Below are positions 49,372 through 58,131 of a stretch of DNA of 64,000 bases, in pieces. This DNA comes from Bog-473 sp963737745 (GTDB lineage: Bacteria; Actinomycetota; Acidimicrobiia; Acidimicrobiales; RAAP-2). The position numbers and the translations under genes were made by a program. The notes under the pieces were generated by a model. It ran no database searches, was not told the DNA's origin, and saw only the letters and a program-made list of their open reading frames with translations. How positions within the stretch are numbered: the stretch's first letter is position 1; every line of letters begins with the position of its first letter. The stretch lies in assembly GCA_963737745.1 (NCBI GenBank), contig CAVTTR010000004.1, positions 62,001-126,000 of the forward strand. Reading direction: 5' to 3'.

Positions 49372-49459
49372 TTCTCGGGGACGTTCACCCGCTCGCGCGA
49401 ATACTCGGGAAGTATTCCACAGCCATACTGCGAAGTCTTTGACAGAACCTCGTGCCCGA

Positions 49460-50248
49460 CTAGGTGAAGCGCGCCGGATTCTCAAAGACTTCGGCGGCGG
49501 CACTGTGAAAGCCTGAAGGAAGCCCCAGCTCCTCGAACATGGACGCGATCTCCCGCATTTCGCCCGACCAGCGCCAGCCCTTCTCCAGGGCGGATCGTTG
49601 ACCTCGTCTCCACCGTCCTTGGAGTTCCGGCTGGGAAGTACGCCATTCTTCGAGGAGCGTCTCCTCGACTCCCGCCCGCACGGCAGCCGCTCTCACTGCC
49701 AACAACATGGCCGCTGATCCTTTCGTCCACGCGGCATAGGCCAACTTCAGCGCAGACGCAGAAGTTGGGCTCTCGTCGATTACGCGGACCTCGAATCGAT
49801 CCGTGACGAGCGATGCACGGACCCGCGCCGCAGCCAGGCCGGAGAGGTAGAGACGCGTGCGGCCTGGAGAGACCGGAGGAGGGCCAATGATTCCGCCGTC
49901 CACATATTGCGCTCCAGCATCCTCGACGACCTCGCGGACCTTGCCTGCGGTGGCCGGCGCAATGGCGTTCGCATCGAGATACAGCCAATCGTGCTTGTCT
50001 TTTGCGGCCGAGGCCACGGCCGAGGCAACCTCGAGCGCCGCATCGGGCGGGCACACGGAGACGACAAGGCTGCCGTAGCCCACCAGTGTCACGAGATCGC
50101 CGTCATCGACCAGTCCGGCGGCACGTGCGCGGTCTCGGGTTGCTTCGGTTCTGCCATCCGAGGCCCAATGCACTTCCGTGCCTGCTTCAACGAGAGCAGT
50201 ACCGATTGCTGCTCCCATTTCTCCCGGGTGCAAAAGCGCGATTCTCAT
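49460..50248 (-). CDS. NAD-dependent beta-hydroxyacid-type dehydrogenase with DUF1932 domain
   Basis: A 262-residue oxidoreductase. The N-terminal Rossmann motif is ALLHPGEMGAAIGTALVEAG, the mid-domain has VDGGIIGPPPVSPGRTRLYL, and the C-terminal helical domain contains ALKLAYAAWTKGSAAMLLAV with the Lys typical of this superfamily's active site. It resembles 6-phosphogluconate/3-hydroxyisobutyrate dehydrogenase relatives with a DUF1932 tail. The ATG at 50248 begins the family-like MRIALLHPG. 3-Hydroxyisobutyrate chemistry would match the isobutyryl-CoA mutase, but this is speculation. Confidence 0.85.
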   Translation of the reverse strand: MRIALLHPGEMGAAIGTALVEAGTEVHWASDGRTEATRDRARAAGLVDDGDLVTLVGYGSLVVSVCPPDAALEVASAVASAAKDKHDWLYLDANAIAPATAGKVREVVEDAGAQYVDGGIIGPPPVSPGRTRLYLSGLAAARVRASLVTDRFEVRVIDESPTSASALKLAYAAWTKGSAAMLLAVRAAAVRAGVEETLLEEWRTSQPELQGRWRRGQRSALEKGWRWSGEMREIASMFEELGLPSGFHSAAAEVFENPARFT

Positions 50249-50447
50249 GGGACCCGGGAAAGACCATAACCATGACGTCGCCTGCCCACATCGCACATCC
50301 TAGAAGCCGTCGTCGTCAGGGGAGCCTGGCGATATGGCCCGACGTGACCGCATCAGAGATGAAGTGGGGACCTACCGAAACGAACCTCGAGGTGTCGGCG
50401 ACCGATCGTGAAGGTCCTCCGCCATCGGTTGGGGCATATCCGGCGTC

Positions 50448-51998
50448 CTAACTCGTCGGGGGCATGAGGCGGTAAACGGCTCCGGCGGTATCGTCGCTCA
50501 CGTACAGGGCGCCGTCAGGACCGGGAACGGCGTCGACGGGTCGCCCCCAGCGCGTGCCATCGGCCTCCTGAAAACCGCTCACGAGGGTGATAGCCGGTTG
50601 CAGAGTCTCCGAGGTGGAGTCCCATGCCATCCAGAGGACGGCAGGGGGCCTGGGCGGCTGACGGTCCCACGAGCCGTGCACAGCGACGACTGCTCCTCCA
50701 GTCCACGGCGCGCCAATCTCGCTCCCCTCCAGAAAATCCAGGCCGAGGGGAGCGCTATGCGCGGCCAGCCCGACCTCGATGGGGGTCAGGGCGCCACAGT
50801 CCAATGCCGCTCCCCCGGGATTGGTCACCGCGTCGTCGACGAACGGGACGTCGGCCTCGGATCCGGCCGGGGTGCTGCGATCAGGGTCGGGGTTGCAGTA
50901 TGGCCAGCCCAGGTCCCGTCCCTGGGTAATCGGAACGACCTCATCCGGCGGGTGATCGTTCACATAGGCCTGAATGACGCGGCCGAAGGCATCGGTGTAG
51001 CCAGCGTCGGGTCCATTGAAAGGATAGGTGATGTTGTCGCGCTCATTGACGGCGGTCCACACCGTGCCATTCGGCGCGACGGCAAGTCCCTCACCGTTGC
51101 GAACACCGGTCTCCACCACATGAAGCCCGCTTCCGTTGGGGTGAACCGCCATGATCACCGCCCGCGGAGGGGTCATCGTCCGGTCGTCGGGATCGGCATT
51201 GGAAGAACTACTGACGTTGAAATAGACGGTTCCATTCGGGGCGACCGCGACGTCCTTCTGACGGTGCACATCATCGCCGGTCGGGTCCAAATCAGGGAGG
51301 TTCCCCGCAATGAGCGTGCGCTCCCCAACGACGGTCCCCGCCTTCCAGTCGAAGCGATCGATCTCGTTCGACTCACCGACGTACAGCACCGAGTGGCCGT
51401 TCAGGCGGGCGAACGCCAATCCCTGCGGTTGGGTAAGCCCAGACAAGATGGTCCGCTCCGTCGGAGCAGTCTGGGCGTTCGCCCCGGGGACAAGCTCGAC
51501 TACCTTGCCCTCGTCAGGTTCACTGACCAACAGATCGCCCTCCGGACTCCATGCTTCCATCCGCGCGTCGGGCACCCGAGCCCAGACCTCAGCCGTCCAG
51601 CCGGCCGGGAGATTTAGGCTGCGGGCGACCGAGAATGGCGTGGAATTTTCGCCGGCCAAGACGGTCAATGGGACAGCTGTCGTCGCCCCAAGCGTCGGCA
51701 CCGTGAGAGTTGTCGAACCTGTCGTGGTGGTGGACGTGGTGGTGGACGGCGTGGGGGTCGTCGTGCTCGAACCACCCGAAGCATCGTGCGGTGAGCCCGT
51801 ACAACTTGCGGCGGCGACAGCCAACGCCGCGAAGACAACGCTGGATCTGATTCTTACGTATGGGGTCAGGCGGACCGATCGCCGCCAGCGTCGGTCAGAA
51901 CAAGGCAGAGGCGGTTGCTTTCGGATCTCGCGATCACCGTCGGGCCGCACGTAAGGGCTCCATGAGATCGCCGAACCTCTCGACCCGCGCGAGCACAT
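50448..51998 (-). CDS. PQQ/sorbosone-dehydrogenase-like propeller lipoprotein
   Basis: An exported protein of roughly 470-515 residues. A lipobox-like segment AALAVAAASC is followed by a Ser/Thr-rich linker (about 30 residues of S/T/G) and then a six-bladed propeller of the glucose/sorbosone dehydrogenase family, with DLDPTGDDVHRQKDVAVAPN, VRNGEGLAVAPNGTVWTAVN, LDFLEGSEI and VDAVPGPDGALYVSDD. It would sit on the outer face of the membrane and oxidise sugars or read glycosides if it binds PQQ. The start is unresolved: no ATG/GTG lies close to the signal sequence, and the listed ATG leaves a long n-region overlapping the LigD polymerase gene by 65 bases. Confidence 0.8.
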   Translation of the reverse strand: MCSRGSRGSAISWSPYVRPDGDREIRKQPPLPCSDRRWRRSVRLTPYVRIRSSVVFAALAVAAASCTGSPHDASGGSSTTTPTPSTTTSTTTTGSTTLTVPTLGATTAVPLTVLAGENSTPFSVARSLNLPAGWTAEVWARVPDARMEAWSPEGDLLVSEPDEGKVVELVPGANAQTAPTERTILSGLTQPQGLAFARLNGHSVLYVGESNEIDRFDWKAGTVVGERTLIAGNLPDLDPTGDDVHRQKDVAVAPNGTVYFNVSSSSNADPDDRTMTPPRAVIMAVHPNGSGLHVVETGVRNGEGLAVAPNGTVWTAVNERDNITYPFNGPDAGYTDAFGRVIQAYVNDHPPDEVVPITQGRDLGWPYCNPDPDRSTPAGSEADVPFVDDAVTNPGGAALDCGALTPIEVGLAAHSAPLGLDFLEGSEIGAPWTGGAVVAVHGSWDRQPPRPPAVLWMAWDSTSETLQPAITLVSGFQEADGTRWGRPVDAVPGPDGALYVSDDTAGAVYRLMPPTS

Positions 51999-52827
51999 CG
52001 AGTGCCTCGAACCGAAGGTCATCAGGGTCACCGCTCTTGGCGCAGGCGTCGACCTCAGCCCAGGTCACGGGGGTTGACACCGTGGGCCTCGAACGAGCTC
52101 TGAGCGAGTAGGCCGCGACGGTCGTCTTGGCCGGATTGTTCTGACTCCAGTCGATCAGGACCTTGTTTTTGCGTAAATCCTTATTCATGCGCGAGACCAC
52201 GTCGCCGGGATACTCCTTCTCTATGGCGAGCGCCAAGTCATGTGCATCCTGGCCGGCTTTCTCGGATGTCACGCGGCGTAGAGGCGCGTAGAGCTGCAAT
52301 CCCTTCGAGCCACTCGTCTTGGCGAAGACGTTCTTCTCACCCAGTCGTTTGGTGATCAGTCGAGCAACGTGACAACAGTCGACGATCGTCGTCCCCGGCC
52401 CCGGATCGAGATCGAAGACCATATGATCGGGAGGAGCCGGAAGGTGGCGTCGCTTGCCGACCCGCCAAAGCGGAACATGGAGCTCCAATGCCGCCAGGTT
52501 GGCCGCCCAGAGCAGAGCCGGACGATCACAAATGAGGGCGAATTCAATTGGAGCCGAATTGGATGGCACTTCGATTGTTCGCACCCACTCCGGCGCATGG
52601 GACGGGACGTGCTTTTCAAAAAACGACTTATCATCGACACCATTGGGATACCGCTTCATTGTGACCGGTCGATCCGAAACGTGCGGGAGCATCACCTCGG
52701 CGATTCGTGCGTAGTAATCCAGCACCTCACCCTTGGTGAATCCGGTCTCGGGATACATGACCTTGTCCAAATTCGACAACGAGAGACGACGCCCGTCGAT
52801 CTCGGTCTCCACCCGATCAGGGCTCAC
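51934..52827 (-). CDS. ligD: LigD polymerase/primase domain (stand-alone)
   Basis: A 297-residue protein equal to the POL domain of bacterial LigD, the end-joining primase-polymerase. Visible: YPETGFTKGEVLDYYARIAE, VFDLDPGPGT (metal-binding acidic pair) and KTSGSKGLQLYAPL. It adds a few nucleotides to broken ends before ligation. It starts inside the end of the PE/ligase gene (11-base overlap, different frame) so both are co-translated. In mycobacteria POL, PE and LIG lie on one chain; here they are split into two. Ku is not in this window. Confidence 0.93.
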   Translation of the reverse strand: MSPDRVETEIDGRRLSLSNLDKVMYPETGFTKGEVLDYYARIAEVMLPHVSDRPVTMKRYPNGVDDKSFFEKHVPSHAPEWVRTIEVPSNSAPIEFALICDRPALLWAANLAALELHVPLWRVGKRRHLPAPPDHMVFDLDPGPGTTIVDCCHVARLITKRLGEKNVFAKTSGSKGLQLYAPLRRVTSEKAGQDAHDLALAIEKEYPGDVVSRMNKDLRKNKVLIDWSQNNPAKTTVAAYSLRARSRPTVSTPVTWAEVDACAKSGDPDDLRFEALDVLARVERFGDLMEPLRAARR

Positions 52828-54265
52828 GAATCACCTCATCCACGTTCTTATCGGGGCGAAGTCCCCGCCATGACGGGTGGCGCAAGTGCCCGTCCGTCGT
52901 CCACTCCGCGAACTGCACTTCGCCCACGAACTTCGGTTGGGCGAAGTGGGCAAGAGCCGTCTCGGCTCGTGTCAGTGGCCGGGTAAACGGACTCTTATTC
53001 TGGGCTAGAGGCGAAAGATCAGCCAGGAGTTCGTCGCGTGCCGCGTCCGAAAACCCCGTTCCCACCTTGCCCACATACTCCAGGCCTTCTTCGGACGGGA
53101 TGCCCAAGAGCAGGGCGCCCAGACTGCCGGAGCGCTCCCCTTTGCCCTCGGTCCATCCGCCAATGACGACCTCTTGAGTGCGAAAGTTCTTCACCTTCAG
53201 CCAGTCGCCGGTTCGCTTCCCCGGCTGGTACGGGGAACTTCGCCGCTTCACCACGACACCCTCGAGGCCTCGGTCCTTGGCCACGGCCAAAACGTCGGCA
53301 CCATGGGCGTCTTTCACCGAAGGGGGCACGGCGAAGGTCTCTCCCGCGAGCTCCAGTGATTCGAGGGTCTGGCGGCGTTCGTCGTACGTCTCGTTGAAAA
53401 GCGGTCGACCCTCGAGGTAGAGCAGATCGAAGATCAAGAAAGTGGCCGGCGATTCTTTCGCCAGCCGGGTGATGGTTGCTTTCGAGGTGAGATGGAGACG
53501 GTGGGCGAGCCGCCCAAAGTTCGGACGCCCTTCGTCGTCAAGCGCCACCATCTCGCCGTCGAGAATGGCAGACCGAGAGCCGAGAAACTCGCCAACGTGG
53601 CGCAGCTCGGGAAAGCTGACGCCCAGATCCTTGCCATTGCGGGTGAAAGCGCGGACGCGGCCCCCTTCGACATAGACGATCGCCCTTACCCCATCCCATT
53701 TGAATTCGTAGGCCCAGCCCTCGTCGGAGGCGGGCAGAGACCCCGGTTGCGCCAGCATCGGCTTCACGTTTTCGGGCATCGGCTCGAAGTCCGCTGCTGG
53801 TGGATCCATCCTATGGATCATCCAATTCTTCCCGCTGGTCGGAAAGAGGACGTAGCGGCCCGACACCCGCTCGCCTCGGAGGACGACCATCACCTCATTG
53901 TCGCGCCACTTTTCCAGTTCATAGGTGCCCCTGTCCCAGATGCTGACGTGACCGCCGCCGTACTCGCCTTGAGGGATATCTCCCTCGAAGCTGCCGTAAT
54001 CGAGCGGATGATCTTCGGTGTGGACCGCCAAATGGTTGGTCTTTGGGCTCTCGGGCAGCCCTTTCGGCAAGGCCCATGAAACGAAGACGCCATCGTGTTC
54101 GAGCCGGAAGTCCCAGTGGAGCGCGCGAGCGTGATGCTCTTGGATCACGAACGTGGGATCCTTACCCTTTTTGGCGCGTGGAACCTTGCCAGATTTCGCT
54201 CCCATCGGCTCCGGCGTCTTTTTCGGATCACGCTTGGCCCGATACTCCGACAATTTCTCCGGCAT
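52817..54265 (-). CDS. ligD: LigD 3'-phosphoesterase-ATP-dependent DNA ligase
   Basis: A 482-residue protein with a PE module first (residues about 35-160: FVIQEHHARALHWDFRLEHD, GSFEGDIPQGEYGGG). An ATP-dependent ligase module follows (from about 175): nucleotidyl Lys in EFKWDGVRA, motif III-like FLIFDLLYL, motif IV LEGVVVKRR and motif V DWLKVKN. The C-terminal OB part carries LGALLLGIPSEEGLEYVGKVG. It repairs 3' ends and seals double-strand breaks in non-homologous end joining. It is operon partner of the polymerase gene downstream. Confidence 0.95.
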   Translation of the reverse strand: MPEKLSEYRAKRDPKKTPEPMGAKSGKVPRAKKGKDPTFVIQEHHARALHWDFRLEHDGVFVSWALPKGLPESPKTNHLAVHTEDHPLDYGSFEGDIPQGEYGGGHVSIWDRGTYELEKWRDNEVMVVLRGERVSGRYVLFPTSGKNWMIHRMDPPAADFEPMPENVKPMLAQPGSLPASDEGWAYEFKWDGVRAIVYVEGGRVRAFTRNGKDLGVSFPELRHVGEFLGSRSAILDGEMVALDDEGRPNFGRLAHRLHLTSKATITRLAKESPATFLIFDLLYLEGRPLFNETYDERRQTLESLELAGETFAVPPSVKDAHGADVLAVAKDRGLEGVVVKRRSSPYQPGKRTGDWLKVKNFRTQEVVIGGWTEGKGERSGSLGALLLGIPSEEGLEYVGKVGTGFSDAARDELLADLSPLAQNKSPFTRPLTRAETALAHFAQPKFVGEVQFAEWTTDGHLRHPSWRGLRPDKNVDEVIREP

Positions 54266-54344
54266 GACTACTAACTATTCCCGATCGGCAGAGCTCGAAC
54301 CACCCCTGCCTCAACGAGCAGAAGCGGCAGCTAGCTCGTCGACG

Positions 54345-54611
54345 TCAAAGCAACCCCCGCGTTCGTCCCGACTGCGCCTCGCTCTCTACCGAAGGCAGGC
54401 CCTCCGTATCCCCTCTGACTGCCGTCACCAGTTCCGAACGTACGGAACGCCAAGCGTCCCGGATCGCTCCATACCGCTCGATCAGTTCATCGTCGATCTC
54501 GATCGGGCCGATGTCGAATTGACGGCGACCGAAATTGGTCGGTGGTTCCTTGCCGTAGACGTGTATTTCCGGATTGGCCGGATCGTAATAAATCCAGACT
54601 CTCATATTCAT
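54345..54611 (-). CDS. Small hypothetical protein
   Basis: An 88-residue ORF from the ATG at 54611, with an in-frame ATG two codons later. The product begins MNMRVWIYYDPANPEIHVYG and has a regular, plausible protein composition, then IEIDDELIERYGAIRDAWR. No family is recognised. It stands between the LigD pair, 79 bases away on the same strand, and a divergent amidohydrolase gene, so it may be the first gene of the LigD transcript. Confidence 0.45.
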   Translation of the reverse strand: MNMRVWIYYDPANPEIHVYGKEPPTNFGRRQFDIGPIEIDDELIERYGAIRDAWRSVRSELVTAVRGDTEGLPSVESEAQSGRTRGLL

Positions 54612-54916
54612 TCCGCTCGTTCGTTTGGAGAGCCTCCAGCGTGCGTCGCCTTTATCTACATCCGGTCCACTACGCATCAACAGCCGCTCAATCCTGGTTC
54701 GACGTCGAGTCCGCTCTGTAATCAAAAAACTCACTCGGATGAGATTCACCTTCTCGTTTGAATGTTCATCACCGCTCTTGCGGGGACCGGACGGCGATGG
54801 TCTCGGGCGCAAAAGGGCAGCTAAGATGCACTGCGCACCCAATTCTTGTACAGAGCAACCCGTCGGATATGCGTGAAGCCGCCGGCGTTCGAACGTCCAG
54901 TCAGAGGAGGATCCAA
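54612..54916. other. Divergent intergenic region, no gene seen
   Basis: About 305 bases upstream of the amidohydrolase and of the small hypothetical gene. Contains the AGGAGG ribosome binding site of the amidohydrolase at 54906-54911 or so. No other signal was recognised. Confidence 0.4.
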
Positions 54917-56164
54917 ATGCCGATCAGCGTGAAATATCCCGTGTTCGACGCCGACAATCACATGTACGAGACGATGGACGCCTTCGTCAAGTATCTGCCA
55001 CCGGAGTACGACGGACTGGTGAAATTCGTGGAGGTGAACGGTCGGACGAAGATCGCACTTCGCAATGTGATCAGCGACTACATTCCCAACCCGACGTTCA
55101 ACAAGGTTGCCCCTCCCGGAGCCCAGGAATTGGAGTTCCGGCTCAAGAATCCCTCCTCGAAGCACACGATCGTGACCGAAGGGATGGGCACTCGACAGTT
55201 CGGGGAAGCCTCCCCGGTACATCGAGTCACCACCTGCGTTCTTCAATCCCGAAGAACGGATCATGCTGATGGACCAGCAGCAGATCGACCGAGCCATGAT
55301 GTGGCCCACGCTGGCCAGCCTGCTCGAGGAGCGCCTGGCGGACGATCTGAAGGGTACGGCGGTCGTCGTGCATGCGCTGAACGAGTGGATGCACGAGCAC
55401 TGGACCTTCAACTTCGACAATCGCATCTTCCCACGCCTGTGATCAATCTGTCGATCCTCGACGAGGCCATTCGGGAACTGGACTATGTCGTCGAGCGGGG
55501 AGCGCGTGCCATCCTCATCCGTCCCGCCAGCGTGCCGGACTACAACGGACGCCGGCGCTCATTCGCCCTGCCGGAATACGACCCCTTCTGGAAGAAAGTG
55601 CAAGAGTCCGGGGTACTGGTCGGCATGCATTCCTCAGACGACGGAGCGCAGCGCTACATCAATGAATGGGACGGAGCCACAAAGGAGTTCACGCCGTTCC
55701 GGACACCGAGCTTGTTCTCCCGACTGGTGAACAGCGAGTACCGCAACATCCGAGACAGCATCTATTCGATCATCGGACACGGTCTCGCCACCCGATTCCC
55801 CGATATTCGCTTCATGCCCGTTGAGAACGGAAGCCAGTGGGTTCCGACCGCCCTCAAGCAATTCCGAAAACTCTACGATCGGAGTCCAGAGGCGTTCGAC
55901 GAGAATCCCATCGAGGCCTTCCACCGCTCCATCTTCGTCCACCCCTTCTTCGAAGAGGACGTGTTGAGCATTGTCGACCTGGTTGGATCGGACAATGTCG
56001 TCTTCGGTTCGGATTATCCGCACCCAGAAGGACTCTTCGATCCCCTCTCATTCCTCGAAGAGATCGAGCCGTTGCCCGAGGCGGACAAGGCCAAGATCAT
56101 GGGGGGCACTCTGTCCAAACTGATGCAGTGCGATCCCACAGAAAAGGTCGTGGCCGCGGCATAG
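54917..56164 (+). CDS. Amidohydrolase-2 family protein, doubly frameshifted
   Basis: A reconstructed protein of about 415 residues, paralogous to that at 32961. The DxDxH motif is VFDADNHMYE, the mid-barrel His is VGMHSSDD and the last Asp is VFGSDYPHPEGLF. The gene begins at an ATG with AGAGGAGGATCC upstream. Between about 55219 and 55433 the protein runs in another frame (FFNPEERIMLMDQQQIDRAM, then HEHWTFNFDNRIF), and a missing base at each junction restores continuity. Shared ends such as GTLSKLMQCDP show the same family as the first copy. Presumed metal-dependent decarboxylase or hydrolase. Confidence 0.88.
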   Translation: MPISVKYPVFDADNHMYETMDAFVKYLPPEYDGLVKFVEVNGRTKIALRNVISDYIPNPTFNKVAPPGAQELEFRLKNPSSKHTIVTEGMGTRQFGEASPVHRVTTCVLQSRRTDHADGPAADRPSHDVAHAGQPARGAPGGRSEGYGGRRACAERVDARALDLQLRQSHLPTPVINLSILDEAIRELDYVVERGARAILIRPASVPDYNGRRRSFALPEYDPFWKKVQESGVLVGMHSSDDGAQRYINEWDGATKEFTPFRTPSLFSRLVNSEYRNIRDSIYSIIGHGLATRFPDIRFMPVENGSQWVPTALKQFRKLYDRSPEAFDENPIEAFHRSIFVHPFFEEDVLSIVDLVGSDNVVFGSDYPHPEGLFDPLSFLEEIEPLPEADKAKIMGGTLSKLMQCDPTEKVVAAA

Positions 56165-56208
56165 GTCGAACACGACTGGGGAAACTGAAGCACATCACGC
56201 ACCAGTCG

Positions 56209-57216
56209 TCACGGTTCTGGAGTAACGGCTACGGCGGTGGCGGCCGTCCGTAGGTAGTGCCAGGCGCGCTCGGGCGGCAAGCCACCGCATAACGGCTCAA
56301 GGGAGAGACTTTGTCCGGCTGCAGCCAACTGTGCCGCCTCGGCCGAGGTGTAGATACGGTAGGAACCTTGCTCGGCCCGTAGATCGTCTACTGTGTCCGC
56401 CTCGGAGAGGGAGGCGATGCTGCTTTTCCCCGCGGCCGCATTCCACTCTCGGTACAGACGAATTTCATTGAGCATTCGAGGACCGAGCTCGGCCCATGCC
56501 GCGTCGAGATCGTCTGCGACGAATGCCGTCGTGGCGGCGCCAGGCGCCGTCAGGTGGCACCCCGGGGCCTGCACATTGAGCTCTCGGGCCTCGTTCTCGT
56601 AGGCCTCACGCAGATGGTCTCCACCCGTCTCGGCGAGGAACATGAGACCGTGTCGTGCCGCACGTCTGGCCGCGGCGACCGTATGGCCGCCGTAGGCGAG
56701 CGGGGGCCCACCGGGCGAGGCCGGCGAAGGCGTGACCTGAACGGTCCCGCGGGTGGGGTGATCGAAGGGTTAACCCGTCCAAGCGCCTTTCAACGTGACT
56801 AAGAGCTCCTCCATATGTGCCGCCCTCGTCCGCGGATCCACCCCGAACATCTGAAACTCCTCGTCGCGGTAGCCCATCCCGATAACGCACATCACCCGAC
56901 CTGAACTCACAAGGTTCAGGACAGCGAGGTCCTCGGCCAGCCGTATCGGGTCATAGAGAAGCCCAAGGAGTGCGGCGACCACGATGATCGTGGACTGTGT
57001 CCGTGCCGCCATGGCTGAAGCCAGGATCAGCGGCGAAGGTATGTACCCGTCAGGGGAAGCATGATGCTCGGATATGGCAATGCCAAGATTTCCGTGTTGT
57101 TCACCCCAGGCTGCCATTTCGATTGCGGCCTGATAGGCGGCGGTCCTGGCCGCCCCCTCTTCGTCTGGTGGGCGGCCTTCGTCTGGAGTGCGCATCGAGA
57201 ATCGGAGCTGGTACAT
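56209..57216 (-). pseudogene. LLM-class flavin-dependent oxidoreductase with in-frame stop
   Basis: A luciferase-like monooxygenase relative of about 336 residues if read through. The N-terminal half starts at the ATG at 57216 behind AAGGAGG, with WGEQHGNLGIAISEHHAS, LASAMAARTQSTIIVVAALL and GRVMCVIGMGYRDEEFQMFG. A TAA at 56770-56772 then interrupts TLKGAWTG. Beyond it the same frame continues as PFDHPTRGTVQVTP, LAYGGHTVAAARRAARHGLM and the C-terminal half to 56209, so no indel is involved. A single base change of GAA to TAA would explain it. Members use reduced F420 or FMN with CoA or ketone substrates. Confidence 0.85.
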
Positions 57217-57374
57217 GGTCCTCCTTGGCGGCCGGCACGCTCGAGACCCGAGGGGGATCGGGGGCTGTTGCCCACGAGACGCTATCCGATTGAAGGCGTA
57301 GCATTGCGTTGACAACGGCGGTGGTTTCCTATCGTTCTCGAGTTCCCTACCGCTCGACGTAAAAGGGGGCAGGC

Positions 57375-57983
57375 ATGGACAAACTGGTGTTCTGCTTTAC
57401 ACGGCGTCCGCAGATGAGCCGATCGGAATACTTCGAGCATTACTTGCAACATCACGCTCCACTCGGGCTCCGTGTGGCCAAAGCCATTGTGGGATACACG
57501 GTCAATCTCACCGATGTCGAAGACCCTGGGAGCGACGGCCCGGACGCCATCACTGAGATCTGGACTTCGTCGGCGGAGGAGTTCATGGATCCGGACCGGG
57601 CCTTCGATTCCAGAGAAGACGCCGCCCTGATTTCGGCTGACCACGACTCCTTCATGGGTCCTTTCGACGTCTACGTTGTCAACGAAAGAATCGTGCGGCA
57701 GAGGAGCTCCTTCGAGCCACTCGGTACCCGTACGGCCTTGGCCAAACGAGTGTCGTTCTACAACCACGATGAGCAACCGCCTGAACCGTCGGGTGAAGTT
57801 GTCGAATTTGTCGAACATCGGGTGCACCGCGATCTCTCCGGGGGAGGGTCGCTCGGCCTGATCGTCACTACTCTGGCTCCGACTGTCGATGCCCTAGGGG
57901 CGCCGACCGGAAGGTGTTACACCGTCAGCGAATTCCGACAACGGGATCCGGCTGGGCACGAGGTGGAGTTCAGCAAGCTATAA
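57375..57983 (+). CDS. EthD-domain protein (dimeric alpha-beta barrel)
   Basis: A 202-residue protein with an EthD-like unit at the N-terminus (VFCFTRRPQMSRSEYFEHYL, HAPLGLRVAKAIVGYTVNLT, AITEIWTSSAEEFM). A second, weaker unit follows (about residues 115-200: VSFYNHDEQPP, LIVTTLAPTVDAL). Small alpha-beta-barrel proteins of this kind are associated with alkyl-ether and steroid breakdown clusters, with no proven reaction. An AAAAGGGGGCAGG sequence precedes the ATG. It is divergent from the LLM gene. Confidence 0.78.
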   Translation: MDKLVFCFTRRPQMSRSEYFEHYLQHHAPLGLRVAKAIVGYTVNLTDVEDPGSDGPDAITEIWTSSAEEFMDPDRAFDSREDAALISADHDSFMGPFDVYVVNERIVRQRSSFEPLGTRTALAKRVSFYNHDEQPPEPSGEVVEFVEHRVHRDLSGGGSLGLIVTTLAPTVDALGAPTGRCYTVSEFRQRDPAGHEVEFSKL

Positions 57984-58131
57984 GTGCAGAGCTTATAACA
58001 TCGGCGCGGCGACGTCACCACCCGTCGTGGAACTGCGTCCCGAAGGGGGGCCATGAGGTGCAATCAGGCGGCCACCAAGTACGAGGGTGCTCTTCCGCCG
58101 TTCCTCCGCGCCATGGAGGGGATGGGCTGAA

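Noticed and set aside
50598..51617. Plus-strand ORF of about 340 codons
   Set aside because: Antisense shadow of the propeller lipoprotein.
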